DNA of 5,304 nt, from the NCBI GenBank assembly GCA_023427285.1, contig JAEZBH010000555.1:1-5304 (forward strand). The letters are read 5' to 3'. Below the pieces are notes generated by a model. It searched no databases, had not been told where the DNA came from, and saw only the letters and a program-made list of their open reading frames with translations. The position numbers were made by a program, and so were the translations under genes. Source of the DNA: Pseudomonadota bacterium. GTDB taxonomy: Bacteria; Pseudomonadota; Alphaproteobacteria; Sphingomonadales; Sphingomonadaceae. Shown one piece after another: positions 1-5,304 of the stretch (position 1 is its first letter; each line of letters starts with the position of its first letter).

Positions 1-557
1 CGCAGCGCCTGGCTCATCAGGCGGGCCTGCAGGCCGACGTGGCTGTCGCCCATCTCGCCCTCAAGTTCGGCGCGCGGCGTCAGCGCCGCCACCGAGTCAA
101 CGACCAGAATATCGATCGCGCCCGAGCGCACCAGCGTGTCGGCGATTTCCAGAGCCTGCTCGCCGGTGTCCGGCTGCGAGATCAGGAGTTCGTCGATATT
201 CACATTGAGCTTGCGGGCATACACCGGATCGAGCGCGTGCTCGGCATCGACGAAGGCCGCCGTGCCGCCTGCCTTCTGCGCCTCTGCAATGGCATGCAGC
301 GCCAGCGTCGTCTTGCCCGAGGACTCCGGGCCGTAGATTTCAATGATGCGCCCCTTGGGCAGGCCGCCAATACCCAGCGCCATGTCCAGCCCGAGCGAGC
401 CGGTGGAGATCGTCTCGATCTCAACCCCCGAGCTGCGCTGCCCCAGCTTCATCACAGAGCCCTTGCCGAATGCCCGGTCGATCTGTGCCAGTGCGGCTTC
501 CAGTGCGCGCGTCTTGTCCATAGAGTCTTTCTCGATCACCCGAAGAGATGCAGACAT
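1..557 (-). CDS. recA: RecA recombinase, N-terminal 185 residues (3' end cut off by window edge)
   Basis: RecA is the ATP-dependent DNA strand-exchange protein. It polymerises on single-stranded DNA, drives homologous recombination and triggers LexA self-cleavage in the SOS response. Reading leftward from the ATG at 557 gives 185 complete codons with no stop. Visible motifs are the Walker A loop GPESSGKTT (residues 76-84, K82), the catalytic glutamate in VDAEHALDP (E106), Walker B ILVVD (D154), and the start of the loop L1 region with [10 protein letters not shown] (166-175). All are offset by +10 from E. coli RecA, so the N-terminus is about ten residues longer, as in alphaproteobacterial RecA. 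Met13 is a possible alternative start, but the Shine-Dalgarno GGAG nine nt upstream and the family N-terminus favour the first ATG. The DNA-binding loop L2 and the C-terminal domain lie outside the window. It is transcribed away from cckA with its own upstream region carrying a LexA-type box. Confidence 0.98.
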   Translation of the reverse strand, partial: MSASLRVIEKDSMDKTRALEAALAQIDRAFGKGSVMKLGQRSSGVEIETISTGSLGLDMALGIGGLPKGRIIEIYGPESSGKTTLALHAIAEAQKAGGTAAFVDAEHALDPVYARKLNVNIDELLISQPDTGEQALEIADTLVRSGAIDILVVDSVAALTPRAELEGEMGDSHVGLQARLMSQAL

Positions 558-566
558 TTTCCTAGT

Positions 567-570
567 CTCC
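567..570 (-). promoter_or_regulatory. Ribosome-binding site of recA
   Basis: On the minus strand GGAG is followed by a 9-nt spacer (ACTAGGAAA) and the ATG at 557. A second AGG lies closer, three nt from the start. This supports the 557 start over the internal Met13 codon. Confidence 0.65.
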
Positions 571-609
571 CGCATAAAGGCACAGAGCATCGAACGCAAT
601 GAAGGCGTT

Positions 610-624
610 GTACCTGTTTTGTTC
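610..624 (-). promoter_or_regulatory. Probable LexA (SOS) box upstream of recA
   Basis: In the direction of recA transcription the sequence is GAAC-AAAACAG-GTAC. The alphaproteobacterial LexA site is known as the direct repeat GTTC-N7-GTTC (GAAC-N7-GAAC on the other strand), so this matches 7 of 8 repeat bases with the exact 7-nt spacing. It ends 52 nt before the recA ATG, where a repressor would cover the core promoter or transcription start. The exact promoter is unclear. TTGCCT at 642-647 could be a -35 whose -10 would fall inside the box, and a TATAAT on the same strand at 655-660 has no good -35 partner. The site is read from sequence; repression by LexA is inferred from the family and from the gene behind it. 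Confidence 0.55.
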
Positions 625-702
625 TCATGCGCAAGTCGAATAGGCAAGCCATTGATTATATTAGCTCTAATTCAACTTTTGGAACGGCTCCGCCGCGCAG
701 AC

Positions 703-3174
703 TCAGCGATTAATTTTATCAGTTGATTCGTTCTGCGCCGGTTTGCGGCTGATCACCTCCCGCACCGCCTCGGCCAGTTCCTGCACCGAGAACGGCTTGG
801 GCAGGAACGATACGTCCGGCACGTCGATGGAGCGGCGCAACTGCTCCTCCGCATAGCCCGAAATGAAGATGATCTTCAGCTCCGGGTACAGTTCGCGGGC
901 GTGGCGCACCAGCGTCGGGCCATCCATGCTGGGCATCACCACGTCGCTGATCAGAAGGTCCACCGGCTCGTCCAGCCCCTCGATCACCTCAAGCGCCTCC
1001 TCGCCGTTGTTGGCGGTCAGCACCTCGTAGCCCTTGCGCTCAAGCGCCCGCTTGGCAACGGCGCGCACCATCGCCTCGTCCTCCACCAGAAGAACGGTGC
1101 CGTGGCCCCAGCTGTCGGACACCGCCTCTTTTGCCTTGGCCTCTTCTGCCGCCTGCGCCTCGGGCGCCGCCGTGTGAACCGGCAGGTAGATGGTGAAGGT
1201 GGTGCCCCGCCCCACTTCGGAATCGGCAAAGATGAAGCCGCCCGTCTGCTTGACGATGCCGTAAACCGTGGAGAGGCCAAGGCCCGTGCCCTTGCCCACT
1301 TCCTTGGTGGTGAAGAACGGCTCGAAGATCTTGCCCAGATGCTCCTTGGCGATGCCGTGGCCGGTGTCGGAGACCGCCATGACCACATAGTCCGCCGGGG
1401 GCATGATCTGGTAGCCCAGCTTCTTCACCTCCTCCGGCCCCACCTGATAGGTGCGGATGGTCAGCTCGCCCGAGCCGCCCATGGCATCGCGCCCGTTCAC
1501 GACGAGGTTGACGATCACCTGCTCCAGCTGACCGGGGTCGGCCCGCACCGAGCCCAGATTGCGGCCATGGATCATGTTCAGCGTGATGGTCTCGCCCATC
1601 AGGCGCTTCAGGAGGTTGGACAGCTCGGCCAGCACGTCGGAGACCTGAAGCACCTGCGGGCGCAGCGTCTGCTGGCGCGAGAACGCCAGCAGTTGGCGCA
1701 CCAGATTGGCGGCGCGGTTGGCGTTCTGGCGGATCTGGTTGAGATCGCCGAAATCCGCATCGCCCGGCGCGTGGCGCAGCAAGATGAGATCGCAGTAGCC
1801 GATGATGGCGGTCAGAATGTTGTTGAAGTCGTGCGCAATGCCGCCCGCAAGCTGGCCCACCGCCTGCATCTTGGTCGCCTGCGTCACCTGCTGCTGCAAG
1901 CGGCGCTGCTCGGCGTCATCGCGCAGGGACAGAATCGCTGCGGCATCGCCCAGGCCCACATGGGTGATGGTCAGGCGAATGGGATCGGCCCGGCCGCTGC
2001 GCAGGCGCACCTGCACGTCGCGGTTGGGGATGCGCCCGCTGGCAACGCTGCGCACCACGTCCGCCAGCATGCTGGCGTCTTCCTCATGCACCAGATCAAC
2101 CGGATAGAGCGGCGTTGCCTCCGGCTTGATGCCGACCGCCGCTGTGAAGGCGCGGTTGATCGAGCGGAAGCGGCTGTCGCGGTCAACCGTTGCAAAACCG
2201 AACGGCAGGCTGCCCAGCAGGCCATGGGCCACGTCCTCCGCCGCGCCGCTGGCAACCACGGTGTTCGGCGTTTCCTTGATAAGCAGGTAGACATAACCGA
2301 ACACGTTGCCGCCCGCCTGCGGCGCGAGCGGAATTTCCGCCAGCCGCACCGGCACGGCAGAGCCGTCCGCCCCCCGCAGCAGCACGTCGTTGTCTTCGGT
2401 CAGGGTGAACAGGGCCGCAAGGCTGCGCCCCATCAAGGCCCCCGCCTCATAGCCCGAAATCCGCCCGCAGGCGGCGTTGACCGCCAGCACCTGCCCGTCC
2501 CCGTCGGCGGTGATGAGGCCAACCTCGGCCTGGCTGAGCCAGTCGCCCACATGGCCGCTTGCCACATCGACGGCACCCGCCAGCGTCAGGCTGCGCTCGG
2601 ACGGGCGCACCAGCCACAACAAGTGTGCGGCCGGATCCCCTGCCCTGCGGCAAAACACATCAAGCTCGCTGCGCGTTGCGCCCGAGACCATCGTCACACC
2701 GGCCCGCGCCTGACCGTCGCGCCGCGCCTGCATCGCCAGTCTCTCCAGCGGCGCGCGATCATCCGGTGTGCTGCCCGCCAGCTCGAACGGCGACGGGTAA
2801 CCGCCGCAAATGGAGCCATAGGCGGCATTGGCCACCACCAGCGCCCCGTGCCGATCGGTTACGGCCACGGCGTCCAGCTGATTGTCGATGGCCGCGCGCA
2901 CCAGTGCCCGGCTGGCTCCTTCCGGCTCCGTCTGCCGCCCGGACGCCCAGGAGAAGGCGACAGCCGCCGCCCCCATCATCAGCGCAAAATAGATGACGCT
3001 GATGGCCGTCACCCCGGTTGCCCAGCCGATCAGGCCCGCCGAGGCCAACCCGAGGGTGACCGACACCACCGCAACCCAGCCAAAGGAAACGCCGGTGGTC
3101 TCGGGCGGCAATCCGCCCGTCAGGTCTGCGCTTTGCAAACCGGTCTCTTTCCGGGAAAACAGTCGTGCAGTCAT
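703..3174 (-). CDS. cckA: CckA-type hybrid histidine kinase (cell-cycle phosphorelay)
   Basis: This is an 823-residue membrane-bound hybrid kinase. CckA autophosphorylates on histidine, passes the phosphate to its own receiver and then through ChpT to CtrA and CpdR; it can also run in reverse as a phosphatase. Domains in order: two membrane segments (about 30-51 and 55-76), three PAS-like segments (about 92-195, 210-300, 316-420), a dimerisation/phosphoacceptor domain with GGIAHDFNN (H448), a catalytic ATPase domain (about 545-666) with N-box [10 protein letters not shown] (N560), G1 DTGHGI (603-608), F-box IFEPFFTTK and G2 GKGTGLGLS, an Ala/Glu-rich linker (about 667-690), and a receiver (about 693-812) with acidic pocket E698-D699, phosphoacceptor D744, S772 and K793. 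All catalytic residues are present. HDFNN kinases are numerous, so the name rests on architecture plus the recA and flagellar neighbours. Caulobacter CckA is shorter (about 690 residues). An in-frame TGA four codons upstream leaves ATG 3174 as the first start; its Shine-Dalgarno is poor (AGG 11 nt away). Confidence 0.9.
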   Translation of the reverse strand: MTARLFSRKETGLQSADLTGGLPPETTGVSFGWVAVVSVTLGLASAGLIGWATGVTAISVIYFALMMGAAAVAFSWASGRQTEPEGASRALVRAAIDNQLDAVAVTDRHGALVVANAAYGSICGGYPSPFELAGSTPDDRAPLERLAMQARRDGQARAGVTMVSGATRSELDVFCRRAGDPAAHLLWLVRPSERSLTLAGAVDVASGHVGDWLSQAEVGLITADGDGQVLAVNAACGRISGYEAGALMGRSLAALFTLTEDNDVLLRGADGSAVPVRLAEIPLAPQAGGNVFGYVYLLIKETPNTVVASGAAEDVAHGLLGSLPFGFATVDRDSRFRSINRAFTAAVGIKPEATPLYPVDLVHEEDASMLADVVRSVASGRIPNRDVQVRLRSGRADPIRLTITHVGLGDAAAILSLRDDAEQRRLQQQVTQATKMQAVGQLAGGIAHDFNNILTAIIGYCDLILLRHAPGDADFGDLNQIRQNANRAANLVRQLLAFSRQQTLRPQVLQVSDVLAELSNLLKRLMGETITLNMIHGRNLGSVRADPGQLEQVIVNLVVNGRDAMGGSGELTIRTYQVGPEEVKKLGYQIMPPADYVVMAVSDTGHGIAKEHLGKIFEPFFTTKEVGKGTGLGLSTVYGIVKQTGGFIFADSEVGRGTTFTIYLPVHTAAPEAQAAEEAKAKEAVSDSWGHGTVLLVEDEAMVRAVAKRALERKGYEVLTANNGEEALEVIEGLDEPVDLLISDVVMPSMDGPTLVRHARELYPELKIIFISGYAEEQLRRSIDVPDVSFLPKPFSVQELAEAVREVISRKPAQNESTDKINR

Positions 3175-3182
3175 GGGCGCAA

Positions 3183-3194
3183 GAGACCTGTCTC
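3183..3194. repeat. 12-nt dyad 20-9 nt upstream of the cckA start
   Basis: The sequence GAGAC-CT-GTCTC has perfect 5-nt inverted arms around a 2-nt centre. In cckA mRNA it could fold as a 4-bp stem with a CAGG tetraloop, placing the only Shine-Dalgarno-like AGG in the loop. It could equally be a small operator half, or chance. Confidence 0.3.
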
Positions 3195-3238
3195 AACCTT
3201 TATCGTGTGCGCGGCGTCATGGTGTAGCCTGCCGTATG

Positions 3239-3261
3239 GCGGGAATTGGGCGCAAACCCGC
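3239..3261. repeat. GC-rich inverted repeat between flhB and cckA
   Basis: GCGGG (3239-3243) pairs with CCCGC (3257-3261) around a 13-nt loop, with a competing GGG/CCC pairing inside. On the minus strand no T-run follows, so it is not a standard intrinsic terminator for flhB. Function unknown. Confidence 0.3.
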
Positions 3262-3294
3262 AACTGCGCGACGATGACGAATTCACACGAGACG

Positions 3295-3306
3295 TCAAGC
3301 TCTTGA
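3295..3306. repeat. 12-nt dyad just downstream of flhB
   Basis: TCAAG-CT-CTTGA has perfect 5-nt inverted arms with a 2-nt CT centre, the same geometry as the dyad at 3183-3194 but with a different arm sequence. On the minus strand it overlaps the TTGACG hexamer that is the best -35 candidate in this gap, so it could be an operator. It could also be chance. Confidence 0.25.
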
Positions 3307-3316
3307 TTTCGCGACA

Positions 3317-4414
3317 TCAGGAACGCGGCTGGCGCGGCGGCGGCTTCTGGCCCCGCAGCTTCATCACATAGCTGATGACTTCCGCCACCGCCTTGTAGTG
3401 CTCTGACTTGACTTCCTCATCCACCTCGACGCTGGCATAGAGCGCGCGGGCAAGCGGCGGGTTTTCCACAATCGGAACCTTGTGCTCGCTGGCAACGGCG
3501 CGGATGCGCAGCGCCAGGCTGTCCACGCCCTTGGCCACCACCTGCGGCGCACCCATGGAAAACTGGTCATACTTCAGCGCCACGGCAAAGTGCGTCGGGT
3601 TGGTGATGACCACATCGGCCGTCGGCACATTGGCCATCATGCGCTTGCGGGAACGCTCCAGCCGGATCTGGCGGATACGCGCCTTGACGTGCGGATCGCC
3701 CTCGGACTGCTTGAACTCGTCCTTCAGGTCCTGACGGCTCATGCGCATCTTCTTCATGAAGGCGAAGCGCTGGTACACGAAGTCGGCCAGCGCGATGACC
3801 GTCACGATGATGACCACCGCGATCAGCAGCTTGATGATGAGACCGGCAGCCAGCGCCAGCACATCGGGCACGCTGCCGGACAGGGTCATCTCCAGCCGCC
3901 GCCCGTAAGGCCAGACCACCGCCACGCCGATGATGCCGACAACCCCGCACTTGGCCAGCGTTTTCAAAAACTCCACCAGCGACTGCACGCCGAACATGCG
4001 CTTGATGCCGGAGAACGGATTGAGCTTGGACCACTGGGGCTTGATCCGCTCCCAGGAAATCGTGGGCCGCCCCTGCATCAGACCGCCGACAACCGCCGCC
4101 AGGAACAACACGGCCAGCGGCGCCAGCAGTGCCAGACCCATGTTGGCGAACACGCTGGTCACGAGGTTCTGCGCGCCCTTGTCGTCAAGCTGATAGGTGT
4201 TGGCCTGCCCCAGAAGGTTGGTGAACATCGGCGCAAGGCCGTTGCCGATGCTGCCGGACAAGAACGCAACCACCACCAGCGCGCCGCCGAACATAGCCAC
4301 GTGCCGCATTTCCTGACTGCGCGCGATCTGACCCTTCTTTCGCGCGTCGTCGAGCTTTTTCTGGGTAGGTTCTTCTGTTTTCTGGTCTTCGTCTTCGCTG
4401 CTGCCCTCGGCCAT
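3317..4414 (-). CDS. flhB: Flagellar type III export apparatus protein FlhB (substrate-specificity switch)
   Basis: FlhB is an inner-membrane component of the flagellar export gate. Its cytoplasmic domain cleaves itself to switch export from rod/hook to filament substrates. The 365-residue product is of usual family length. It has a charged N-terminus with the conserved EPTQKKLDDARKKGQIARS stretch (15-33), four hydrophobic segments (about 38-58, 86-111, 150-169, 186-212), a basic linker including SEGDPHVKARIRQ (237-249), and the autocleavage motif NPTH (272-275), where cleavage between N272 and P273 is expected. The segment after it (AVALKYD..., GVDSLALRIR, VPIVENPPLARALY) is the conserved C-terminal half. 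The tail is proline-rich (KPPPRQPRS). The ATG lies one nt after the fliR stop, with GGGAGG five nt upstream inside fliR, indicating translational coupling. The NPTH motif is shared with non-flagellar secretion homologues, but the fliQ-fliR context makes it flagellar. Confidence 0.97.
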   Translation of the reverse strand: MAEGSSEDEDQKTEEPTQKKLDDARKKGQIARSQEMRHVAMFGGALVVVAFLSGSIGNGLAPMFTNLLGQANTYQLDDKGAQNLVTSVFANMGLALLAPLAVLFLAAVVGGLMQGRPTISWERIKPQWSKLNPFSGIKRMFGVQSLVEFLKTLAKCGVVGIIGVAVVWPYGRRLEMTLSGSVPDVLALAAGLIIKLLIAVVIIVTVIALADFVYQRFAFMKKMRMSRQDLKDEFKQSEGDPHVKARIRQIRLERSRKRMMANVPTADVVITNPTHFAVALKYDQFSMGAPQVVAKGVDSLALRIRAVASEHKVPIVENPPLARALYASVEVDEEVKSEHYKAVAEVISYVMKLRGQKPPPRQPRS

Positions 4415-4415
4415 C

Positions 4416-5174
4416 TCAGCCTCCCGTCAGGGCGCGCAATCCCTCGCCGAAGCGGTCGAGGAAAAGCGTCATGATCATGCCGATGGTGACCAGCAGCAGC
4501 ATCAGCGACAAAATGATGCCGAGCGGCTGGGAGATGAAGAACACCTGAATTTGCGGCGTCAAGCGCGCCAACAGCCCAAGGCCGGTGTTGAACACCAGAC
4601 CATAAACGAGAAACGGCGCGGACATCTGCAACCCCAGTGCGAAGGACTGCGCCAGCATCTGCACCGACAACATGGCGAAATCGCCCATCATGATGTCTGC
4701 GCCCGGCCGGAACAGGGCGTAGGAGCGCACCATTCCCGCCAGCATCAGGTGATGCAGCTCCGTCGAGAAGATGAGAACAACCGCCAGAATGCTGAGAAAG
4801 CGCGAGACGAGCACGGTCTGACCGCCCTGCGAGGGATCAAACACCATCGCGCCGGACAGACCGCTCTGGAAACCGATGACCGTGCCCGCGAACTGCACGG
4901 CAAGGAACAGGATGCGCACCGCCGTGCCCAGCATCAGCCCGGTCAGGATCTCGCCGAACAACAGCGCGGCCGTTGCCGGCAATGTCGTTGGCATCGGCGG
5001 CAGAGAGATCATCACCACCGGCAGCACCACCAACGCCAGCATCAAGCCGAACACCAGCCGCACGCGGGCGGGCACGTTCTCATCGCCCAGAGCCGGCATC
5101 ATCATCAGCATGCTGCCAAGACGTGCGAACACCAGAAAATAGGCAGTGAACTGGGCCGACATGAAATCTGGCAC
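4416..5174 (-). CDS. fliR: Flagellar type III export gate protein FliR
   Basis: FliR is a multi-pass inner-membrane protein that assembles with FliP and FliQ into the export channel at the base of the flagellum. The 252-residue product is of normal length and almost entirely hydrophobic, with about six segments (roughly 8-28, 38-57, 68-98, 124-148, 172-200, 209-238). Family-typical stretches include FARLGSMLMMMPALG (16-30), the GFQSGLSGAMVFDPSQGG loop (101-118), and APFLVYGLVFNTGLGLLARLTPQ (186-208), which is the best-conserved part of FliR. The start is a GTG at 5174 preceded by GGGAAGG four nt upstream; the in-frame ATG at 5162 (Met5) would be 16 nt from that site, so GTG is preferred. It follows fliQ by 12 nt and its stop is one nt from the flhB start, so the three are almost certainly co-transcribed. 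A type III secretion homologue (SctT) is possible in principle but does not fit as well. Confidence 0.96.
   Translation of the reverse strand: MPDFMSAQFTAYFLVFARLGSMLMMMPALGDENVPARVRLVFGLMLALVVLPVVMISLPPMPTTLPATAALLFGEILTGLMLGTAVRILFLAVQFAGTVIGFQSGLSGAMVFDPSQGGQTVLVSRFLSILAVVLIFSTELHHLMLAGMVRSYALFRPGADIMMGDFAMLSVQMLAQSFALGLQMSAPFLVYGLVFNTGLGLLARLTPQIQVFFISQPLGIILSLMLLLVTIGMIMTLFLDRFGEGLRALTGG
4420..4425 (-). promoter_or_regulatory. Ribosome-binding site of flhB inside the fliR end
   Basis: GGGAGG lies on the minus strand five nt before the flhB ATG and encodes part of the last Gly-Gly of FliR. With the TGA-G-ATG junction this suggests that ribosomes finishing fliR reinitiate on flhB. Confidence 0.7.
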
Positions 5175-5178
5175 GCGA

Positions 5179-5185
5179 CCTTCCC
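5179..5185 (-). promoter_or_regulatory. Ribosome-binding site that supports the GTG start of fliR
   Basis: GGGAAGG sits in the 12-nt gap between the fliQ stop and fliR, four nt before GTG 5174. Its distance from the nearest ATG (16 nt) is too great, which decides the start in favour of GTG. Confidence 0.6.
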
Positions 5186-5186
5186 G

Positions 5187-5304
5187 CTAACCGGAAATGA
5201 TTCGCTGGGCCAGCCGCTCCATCAGTCCGCCCAGAAGACGTCCCATCAGCGGTGCCGTCAGGATGAACACCAAAACCATGGCGATCAGCTTGGGAACGAA
5301 CGTG
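5187..5304 (-). CDS. fliQ: Flagellar export gate protein FliQ, C-terminal 38 residues (5' end outside window)
   Basis: FliQ is a small protein of about 90 residues, a hairpin of two membrane helices that surrounds the FliP-FliR core of the flagellar export gate. Only the end is visible. The frame entering at the right edge reads TFVPKLIAMVLVFILTAPLM and continues to RIISG before a TAG stop. The FVPK turn followed by a hydrophobic helix and a short amphipathic tail is the usual FliQ C-terminus. Its place immediately before fliR, 12 nt upstream, matches the common fliQ-fliR-flhB order. The first base of the visible strand (5304) is the last base of a split codon. Confidence 0.92.
   Translation of the reverse strand, partial: TFVPKLIAMVLVFILTAPLMGRLLGGLMERLAQRIISG

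Larger units (their letters stand above)
3175..3316 (-). promoter_or_regulatory. flhB-cckA intergenic region: probable cckA promoter and leader
   Basis: This 142-nt gap separates flhB from cckA, in contrast to the 1-nt and 12-nt gaps upstream, so cckA probably has its own promoter. A TTGACG hexamer on the minus strand (3292-3297) could be a -35, but no convincing -10 follows at 16-18 nt. A GATAAA at 3200-3205 lacks a -35. No TTAA-N7-TTAA CtrA site and no GTTC-N7-GTTC LexA site is present. The region contains two 12-nt dyads and a GC-rich inverted repeat, listed separately. A six-codon ATG reading frame (3200-3220, encoding MTPRTR) with a weak GGCAGG seven nt upstream could be a leader peptide but may well be chance. 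There is no clear Rho-independent terminator after flhB, so some read-through from the flagellar operon into cckA is possible. Confidence 0.35.

Noticed and set aside
39..602. A 187-codon plus-strand frame opposite recA
   Set aside because: It is antisense to recA, whose reading frame carries all the Walker motifs; the plus-strand product has no recognisable features.
685..695. Small hairpin CGGC-TCC-GCCG just after the cckA stop as a terminator
   Set aside because: The stem is only 4 bp and no T-run follows on the minus strand, so it is not a credible intrinsic terminator.
700..728. Two GANTC (CcrM methylation) sites, at 700-704 and 724-728, as a cell-cycle control element
   Set aside because: They straddle the end of the cckA coding region, are far from the likely recA promoter core, and other GANTC sites are scattered through the window.
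3239..3275. A stretch on the plus strand resembling the CCCGCAACTG core of a cobalamin riboswitch, with GGGAA just before it
   Set aside because: The spacing is too compact, the GCTG element and the downstream GCCACTG B12 box are missing, and no plus-strand gene follows; it points into the antisense of flhB.
901..3306. An 801-codon open frame on the plus strand opposite cckA
   Set aside because: It lies entirely antisense to a complete kinase gene, its product is rich in His, Arg, Gln and Ala with no recognisable domain, and long antisense frames are common opposite GC-rich genes.
3175..3316. LexA or CtrA control of cckA, since LexA is reported to repress cckA in Rhodobacter capsulatus
   Set aside because: I looked for GTTC-N7-GTTC and TTAA-N7-TTAA on both strands in this gap and found neither.
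3200..3319. Open frame continuing in phase after the flhB TGA stop for about 38 codons, as an extended FlhB or a separate small gene
   Set aside because: FlhB is already full length at the TGA, the extension has no family similarity, and the possible GTG start inside it has no ribosome-binding site.
3482..4474. A 330-codon plus-strand frame opposite flhB
   Set aside because: It is a His/Gln/Arg-rich shadow of flhB in high-GC sequence, with no recognisable domain.

Overview
This is a GC-rich chromosomal window (roughly 60% or slightly more by eye) from an alphaproteobacterium. Three things point there. The hybrid kinase has the full layout of CckA, the cell-cycle kinase found in that class. 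RecA carries an N-terminal extension of about ten residues relative to E. coli RecA, as alphaproteobacterial RecA proteins do. A LexA-box-like direct repeat of the alphaproteobacterial type (GAAC-N7-GAAC, one mismatch) lies in front of recA. I cannot name the genus.

All genes run leftward on the minus strand. In transcription order they are the 3' end of fliQ (running off the right edge), fliR, flhB, cckA, and the 5' part of recA (running off the left edge). fliQ-fliR-flhB is a tight operon fragment with gaps of 12 nt and 1 nt, and each downstream gene has its Shine-Dalgarno within or next to the end of the gene before it. These three encode integral-membrane parts of the flagellar type III export gate. 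A 142-nt gap (3175-3316) separates flhB from cckA and probably holds a cckA promoter and leader, though no clear -35/-10 pair can be read. A 145-nt gap (558-702), AT-rich in its middle, separates cckA from recA and holds the LexA-type box and the recA ribosome-binding site.

The genes relate as follows. FliQ, FliR and FlhB form part of the export apparatus at the base of the flagellum. In alphaproteobacteria CckA phosphorylates the ChpT-CtrA relay, which commonly controls flagellar and cell-cycle genes, so the kinase sits beside part of the machinery its pathway often controls. RecA handles recombination and SOS induction and seems to have its own damage-regulated promoter.

Nothing here looks like a mobile element, CRISPR array, tRNA or rRNA, or an undescribed system. 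The points most worth checking are the cyclic-di-GMP pocket residues of CckA (one aromatic substitution), its three apparent PAS segments, the recA LexA box, and the cckA leader, which has small dyads and a poor ribosome-binding site.
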